From the NCBI GenBank assembly GCA_029850515.1, contig JARCRW010000037.1:1-32375 (forward strand): a DNA stretch of 32,375 nucleotides, read 5' to 3'. A program made the position numbers and the translations under genes. The notes beneath the pieces were generated by a model. That model worked only from the letters and a program-made list of their open reading frames with translations. It did not search any database and was not told the DNA's origin. The stretch is from Nitrosotalea sp. (GTDB lineage: Archaea; Thermoproteota; Nitrososphaeria; Nitrososphaerales; Nitrosopumilaceae). Positions 27,313 to 32,375 of the stretch are shown here, one piece after another (position 1 is the stretch's first letter; every line of letters starts with the position of its first letter).

Positions 27313-27744
27313 ATGAGAAAAAAAATCACTCGAATACTTGTACCATTGGATGGTTCCAAAAATTCCCTGAAAGGATTGGATTTTGCAATTTATCTCGCAA
27401 GACAATGCGGCGCAACCATAACCGGATTATACGTATTATCGTTTTACATAGCAGATAGCGGTCCAAGAATATTCGGGCCGTATAAAAAAGATCTTCTCCA
27501 AAATGCAAAGAATTTCATCTACGATGCAAAAGTTCGTTCAGCAAAAGAGGGCGTGGACTTGAAAGAAAAGATAATCGAGGGCGATGTAGTTTTCCAAGAC
27601 ATTGTAAAATATGCAAATAGCGGGAAATTTGACATCATGGTCATGTCGTCAAGAGGATTTGGACCTGTAAAAGGATGGTTTCTGGGAAGTGTTACTTATT
27701 CGGCATTACATAAATCAAAGATACCAATACTAGTGGTCAAATAA
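27313..27744 (+). CDS. Universal stress protein (UspA family)
   Basis: RILVPLDGSKNSLKGLDFAIYLARQCGATITGLYVL...SSRGFGPVKGWFLGSVTYSALHKSKIPILVVK. Confidence 0.93.
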   Translation: MRKKITRILVPLDGSKNSLKGLDFAIYLARQCGATITGLYVLSFYIADSGPRIFGPYKKDLLQNAKNFIYDAKVRSAKEGVDLKEKIIEGDVVFQDIVKYANSGKFDIMVMSSRGFGPVKGWFLGSVTYSALHKSKIPILVVK

Positions 27745-28269
27745 ATGGATGAAAAATCATTCTTGGAGTTTCTAAGAAAGAGACGATCAATCAGGTTGTT
27801 TAAAGAAAACACAATTGATGAATCACAGATAAATGAGATACTTGAGGCAATCAATTTGGCACCATCATCGGGTGGTCTGCAAACCTTCGAAATTTACCAG
27901 ATAGAAAATAAAGAAACGAAAGAAAAACTAGTTTCGGCAGCAAAAGACCAAACCTTTGTAGCACAAGCTCCTTTACTACTGGTCTTCTGTGCAAACCCAT
28001 CTCGTTCTGTTGAACGATTTGGAGATAGATCGCAGTTGTTTTCTGTTCAAGATGCCACCATCGCAGCTGCTTATGCTCAGCTAACATTGCATGCAATGGG
28101 ATTGTCCACAGTATGGATAGGAGCGTTTGATGAAAAACAAGTCTCAGAGATACTGGATATCCCAAAAGGGCAAAGACCAGTTGCAATACTTCCTATAGGT
28201 TATGAAAATGAGAAACCAAAGGAAAAGACAACTAGAGGTGCAAAAGATCTACTACATATAATAAACTAG
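27745..28269 (+). CDS. Nitroreductase family flavoprotein
   Basis: FLRKRRSIRLFKENTIDESQINEILEAINLAPSSGGLQTFEIY...ILPIGYENEKPKEKTTR; starts immediately after the USP stop. Confidence 0.92.
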   Translation: MDEKSFLEFLRKRRSIRLFKENTIDESQINEILEAINLAPSSGGLQTFEIYQIENKETKEKLVSAAKDQTFVAQAPLLLVFCANPSRSVERFGDRSQLFSVQDATIAAAYAQLTLHAMGLSTVWIGAFDEKQVSEILDIPKGQRPVAILPIGYENEKPKEKTTRGAKDLLHIIN

Positions 28270-28374
28270 GAAATTACCAACTGATGATTATATTCTCTCA
28301 ACATCTGCGGTAAAATTAGTCCGTACTCCAACTGCCAATATCTATTTATTGAAACATTCTTGTCCTAGATTAAA

Positions 28375-28614
28375 ATGAAATTTGAAAAACGTGAACTTCT
28401 CTTGATTGTGGGAGTTTTGCTTGTGATGATTGGAATGATGTCAGTTCTTGCACCTGCATATGCTCTTGTAATTGCAGTCTTGATATATTTTGGAATCAGG
28501 GTGTTTGTTGGAAGGCGAAAAAGACAGATTCAAAGAGAAATCGGTCAGGGCATCTGCGCAACATGTGGGGCAAAAATAATGGATAGCAAGTGCCCCCAAT
28601 GTGATTCTGCATAG
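28375..28614 (+). CDS. Small membrane protein with C-terminal zinc ribbon
   Basis: Hydrophobic N-terminal half; CATCGAKIMDSKCPQC. Confidence 0.75.
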   Translation: MKFEKRELLLIVGVLLVMIGMMSVLAPAYALVIAVLIYFGIRVFVGRRKRQIQREIGQGICATCGAKIMDSKCPQCDSA

Positions 28615-28777
28615 AAAACCATTGTCTGATTTTGGTATAAATTCTGAGTATGCCTTATAATACTTGCAGGAGTATTTTGTTTATGCGAATTCATGCATAT
28701 TGTGCATTAACCACTTGCTCAACTTTTCCACAATTAACACCTAAAATTCTAAAAGTGGGCTTGAAATGGTATAACAG

Positions 28778-31700
28778 ATGAAATACTCTAGCTCAGGCCT
28801 TATTGCAGGAATTGTTCTCTTGCTTGTAATTGGGCAAAGTTATACCGTAAATGCGCAAACCCCTACAATTGCAAACCATGTTGTGATAAACGAAGCAGAG
28901 ATAAATCCTGCCATTGATGATACCACATCGCCTGCACAATGGGTTGAACTGTACAATCCGACTAGTTCTCCTGTCAATATAGGGGGGTGGACTATTGGGG
29001 CAACAACTGGATTAAGACAGGCATATACAATATCTGCAGGTACCACAATCCAGAGCCAGCAGTTTATTGTTTATCACTATGTGCCAATTTGGTTTCCACA
29101 TGCTGGTGCTGTAATACAGCTAACTGATCCAACTGGTACAGTAATTGATCAGACCCCTCCACTCTCAGACACCCAAGGTGATGGCAACACATGGCAGAGA
29201 ATGTATGACGGTCTTAGTACGGGTTCTGCAAGTGACTGGGTGTACAAAATTGGCACTCCTGGATTTTCAAATGGAAAACCACCTATAACCAGTACAACAA
29301 CCCAGCTAACAATGTCTGTGTCAACTGACAAGCAGAGCTATGTCTTTGGGGACTTTGTAAACATTAGTGGTAAGGTATCTCAACTTGTCATGAATTCTGC
29401 GGTATCTTCAATTCCTCAGACTGTTAACATGGTTTTGTCCGGTCCGCAAGGGTTCCAGCAAACATTTTCACTATATCCTGGAAATGATCTCAAGTTTTCT
29501 CAATCTGTGAAAACTGATCAGGTGCTGGGATTTTCTGAAGGAATGTATACTATTTCTGCATCATATGGAGGTATACAAACATCCACCACATTTTCATTAA
29601 ATTCAGTAGCATTTGTTCCGCCAACACAAGCCGCTCCGACAACACTTGTCATATCCACGGATCATTCCAATTATACAGTCTCACAGCCTGTTGTATTGCA
29701 AGGAACTGTCTCAAACGTAATTCCGCTTACTCCTGTCCAGTACAAGGTTTATGATCCAACAAATGTCTTGATATATCAAGGAAATTTGTTTCCTGATGCC
29801 CAAGGGAAAATAACTTCTGTAAATCCGTATCAGAGCAGCACTGGCAGCTCTGGATTGCTCATCAATGGAGTAAATCCAATTTATGGAATATATAGAGTGA
29901 GTGCAACTTATGGTGATGCATCTGCCACTACCACCTTCATACTTGTTCCTGCTCAAATACAAACTAGCCAGATAACGTTATCGACTGACAAGCCAGCATA
30001 TGCCCCCGGTGAAACTGTGACACTCAAAGGAAGCACACTGCTTCAAGGGTTGCAAAATGCTGGACTGGGCCCAACTCTGCAAATAATCCAGACAGGTGTA
30101 GGCTCTAGTTACCAAACCTCTACGAGTGTCACAAATACTGCAAATATCAAGACCCAGGTCAATCTCAAATCTGATAATACATTCTCATACCAGTTTGTCC
30201 TTTCTGGAACCTCAAGCAGCTTGGGAAATTATAGAGCGATTATCTCGATACCGCAAGGTAGTGCAGAATCTGACTTTGTTGTCATGCAAAACCCCTCTGC
30301 ATACAATGGTACAACATCATCGTCTCCATTTACCATTGTTACAGACAAGAGTTTGTATGCTATAGGAGACCCAATAACAATATCTGGCCAAATTCTACAT
30401 CCAATCCAAATCTCCACCCAAAATTCCGGAGTAGGTGTGAGCATTCAGGTATTGAACTCAACAGGTATGCCAGTAACATCTGCTGGTAGTTTACATGCTA
30501 ATATATCAACACTGACCAGTAACCAAACCGCACCTACTGCCACTGCTAACGCCTTGTCTTACTCTGTATTCCCTGATGCTAACGGTCGCTATCAGGTACA
30601 ACAAATTGTCCAGACTGGAGTATATCAGCCAGGAAATTACATGCTCAAGGCATCTTATCTAAATTTGGTTGCTTCAACAACATTTACAGTATATGACCCA
30701 CTTGCAACAGGCTCACAGGGTCCAATTGCTGTAAGTACTGACAAAAAGGTATATGGTGTTGGAGATACGGTACAATTAACTGGAAACATTTCAGCTCAAA
30801 CAAGTACTTCGTCTTTTACACTGACATTGATAAAACCTGATGGGGAACAAATAACCTCTCCATTAATTCTTAACAATGGTCACTTTTCATGGACTTGGAC
30901 AGTGGCAAGCACTGCAAACCAAGGAGCTCAAATTCTAACTGATAGGTCATCTTCTCCTGTATCAGATCCTACGATCAATGTCTACGGAATATATCACATA
31001 AAAATAAGTTCAGCTAATGTAAACTCTGACCTGTTTTTCCAAGTGTCTAAAAACCCTCAGCCCAACCAAGACATTGCTCCTCTTGTAGTGATGACTGACA
31101 AGACAAACTATACCTCAACAGATGTGGCAAAGATCTGGGGAGAGGTTGTCCCAATACAAAATGCTGCATCTCGGGACACCAACACTGCAGTTCAAATTCT
31201 GATTTACTCTAGCACTGGACAAGAGATTTACCGCGGTAATGCAAATGTCAACCAAGGCGGTCAATATTATGCTACGGTGCCATTCCATATCGGTATATGG
31301 AATGCTGGCGTCTACAAGCTTTATGTTCAATATCTTACAAATACAATAATATCGTCATTTAGTGTGTATGACCCGTTTGTAACAAGTTCCACAGGGTTGC
31401 AGGTCTTTATGACTACTGACTCTGACAAATATCTTCCAGGACAAACTGTACTTGTTACTGGAAGGACAAGCAGCATAGTTTCAGTCAATAACGTGAATCT
31501 TTCATTTGGCATTGCAAACGATACGACGATAAGCGAGGGCCAAGTCGTATCGATTACTGGAAACGTGGTACCAACCGTTACTGTACCGTTTGATCAATTT
31601 GGATCCTTTACCTATGATTACAAGATCCCAGGTAATGCACCACTTGGAAATTATACTATACTTGCACAGGTGCCATTTGGGACATACAATGCATACTTTA

Positions 31701-32287
31701 GCGTGGTAGACAAATTGCCAGTCAGTACAATTCCAGTCATAAACGAAACGCAGACAGCGTCCACAACTGGCGTGAATCAAACTGTAACCAACGCTACTTC
31801 TCCTGTAACAATTGCTCCATCTACTATAGGACCAACACAAAAGCCCTCAAAGACAGCTAACATGTTTGTTGAAAAAATGGGCCAGATTTCAGAGTCTGTT
31901 GTTCCAATAAATCTTGGTTCCAAGTCAAGTGGGAATGCAACATACTATCCGAGTGAACTTGATGGTCTTTTACGAGTAAATCCTGGTGATGTAAATTCAG
32001 TGAGCCTCAAGGTGAGCTCACAGGATGGGACATGCATAATTGGGCAAGATCCGGGCTGCAAAATATCGGGATCTACTGTCCAGTCAGGCGGAGTATATCA
32101 GACCGAAACAATTGATGGCATGCAATACCTTGTTGGATATTCCGGAACAGGCGGAAGGCTGACACAGTTTAGCATCATGCCTGCACATGCTGGCGACGTA
32201 ATACCAGATGGGCAGTGGGGTGTTCAGATAATTAAAAAAGACCAGGTGACTAGATTCTATTACCAAGTAACGTATATCAGCAAATAA
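28778..32287 (+). CDS. Giant exported protein: lamin-tail domain (LTD) plus seven Ig/MG2-like repeats
   Basis: Signal peptide; VINEAEINPAIDDTTSPAQWVELYNPTSSPVNIGGWTI (LTD); seven (S/T)TDKxxYxxGDxVxIxG-type units. Confidence 0.85.
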   Translation: MKYSSSGLIAGIVLLLVIGQSYTVNAQTPTIANHVVINEAEINPAIDDTTSPAQWVELYNPTSSPVNIGGWTIGATTGLRQAYTISAGTTIQSQQFIVYHYVPIWFPHAGAVIQLTDPTGTVIDQTPPLSDTQGDGNTWQRMYDGLSTGSASDWVYKIGTPGFSNGKPPITSTTTQLTMSVSTDKQSYVFGDFVNISGKVSQLVMNSAVSSIPQTVNMVLSGPQGFQQTFSLYPGNDLKFSQSVKTDQVLGFSEGMYTISASYGGIQTSTTFSLNSVAFVPPTQAAPTTLVISTDHSNYTVSQPVVLQGTVSNVIPLTPVQYKVYDPTNVLIYQGNLFPDAQGKITSVNPYQSSTGSSGLLINGVNPIYGIYRVSATYGDASATTTFILVPAQIQTSQITLSTDKPAYAPGETVTLKGSTLLQGLQNAGLGPTLQIIQTGVGSSYQTSTSVTNTANIKTQVNLKSDNTFSYQFVLSGTSSSLGNYRAIISIPQGSAESDFVVMQNPSAYNGTTSSSPFTIVTDKSLYAIGDPITISGQILHPIQISTQNSGVGVSIQVLNSTGMPVTSAGSLHANISTLTSNQTAPTATANALSYSVFPDANGRYQVQQIVQTGVYQPGNYMLKASYLNLVASTTFTVYDPLATGSQGPIAVSTDKKVYGVGDTVQLTGNISAQTSTSSFTLTLIKPDGEQITSPLILNNGHFSWTWTVASTANQGAQILTDRSSSPVSDPTINVYGIYHIKISSANVNSDLFFQVSKNPQPNQDIAPLVVMTDKTNYTSTDVAKIWGEVVPIQNAASRDTNTAVQILIYSSTGQEIYRGNANVNQGGQYYATVPFHIGIWNAGVYKLYVQYLTNTIISSFSVYDPFVTSSTGLQVFMTTDSDKYLPGQTVLVTGRTSSIVSVNNVNLSFGIANDTTISEGQVVSITGNVVPTVTVPFDQFGSFTYDYKIPGNAPLGNYTILAQVPFGTYNAYFSVVDKLPVSTIPVINETQTASTTGVNQTVTNATSPVTIAPSTIGPTQKPSKTANMFVEKMGQISESVVPINLGSKSSGNATYYPSELDGLLRVNPGDVNSVSLKVSSQDGTCIIGQDPGCKISGSTVQSGGVYQTETIDGMQYLVGYSGTGGRLTQFSIMPAHAGDVIPDGQWGVQIIKKDQVTRFYYQVTYISK

Positions 32288-32375
32288 TTTTTTTCAAATC
32301 TGAAGCAATTTATTGTTGACAAATTTTTGTATCTATGATGCAAATCCATGTGCTAATGTTTGAGCAGGACGATCC

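Noticed and set aside
27122-27316. 64-aa and 74-aa ORFs between DUF302 and the USP
   Set aside because: Overlapping frames with no family signal; the 74-aa ORF runs into the USP. A gene remnant is possible but not supported.
1-32375. tRNA, rRNA, C/D box sRNA, CRISPR arrays
   Set aside because: Scanned for T-loop GGTTCGA-like motifs, paired RTGATGA/CTGA boxes and regular spaced repeats; none found by eye. Infernal/tRNAscan/CRISPR tools would be needed to be sure.

Overview
AT-rich archaeal window that reads as an ammonia-oxidising Nitrososphaeria (Thaumarchaeota), probably a Nitrosotalea-like acidophile. This taxonomic call is inference from gene content: PEFG-CTERM protein, AOA-style Rieske protein, phaC/phaE, fungal/plant-type H+-ATPase, and TATA-box leaderless promoters. 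Main contents: (i) two large exported multi-domain surface proteins at the window ends; (ii) a PHA synthase locus (phaC, phaE-like); (iii) a HerA/TraG-like ATPase with a C-terminal wHTH and nuclease-like region; (iv) a CPA-type Na+/H+ antiporter; (v) a HAMP histidine kinase; (vi) a Rieske/DUF202/DoxX-like membrane and redox block; (vii) a stand-alone H-NOX (heme NO/O2-binding) protein; (viii) CBS, USP, DUF302 and nitroreductase stress genes; (ix) a P-type H+-ATPase; (x) a Met-rich exported protein; (xi) a cst-like persulfide-detoxification operon with a permuted Rhd-Rhd-MBL fusion, TauE and a divergent RHH regulator. Reading below the 60-aa ORF cutoff revealed several small genes (CxxC zinc protein, C2H2 finger, DUF1059, a small TM protein, a leader ORF overlapping the Rieske gene). 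It also revealed gene remnants, a frameshifted regulator, a dispersed intergenic repeat and a possible IS200/IS605 right-end relic. The best candidates for new biology are the archaeal H-NOX with a variant YxSxR motif and a four-Cys C-terminus, and the persulfide operon with its divergent regulator.
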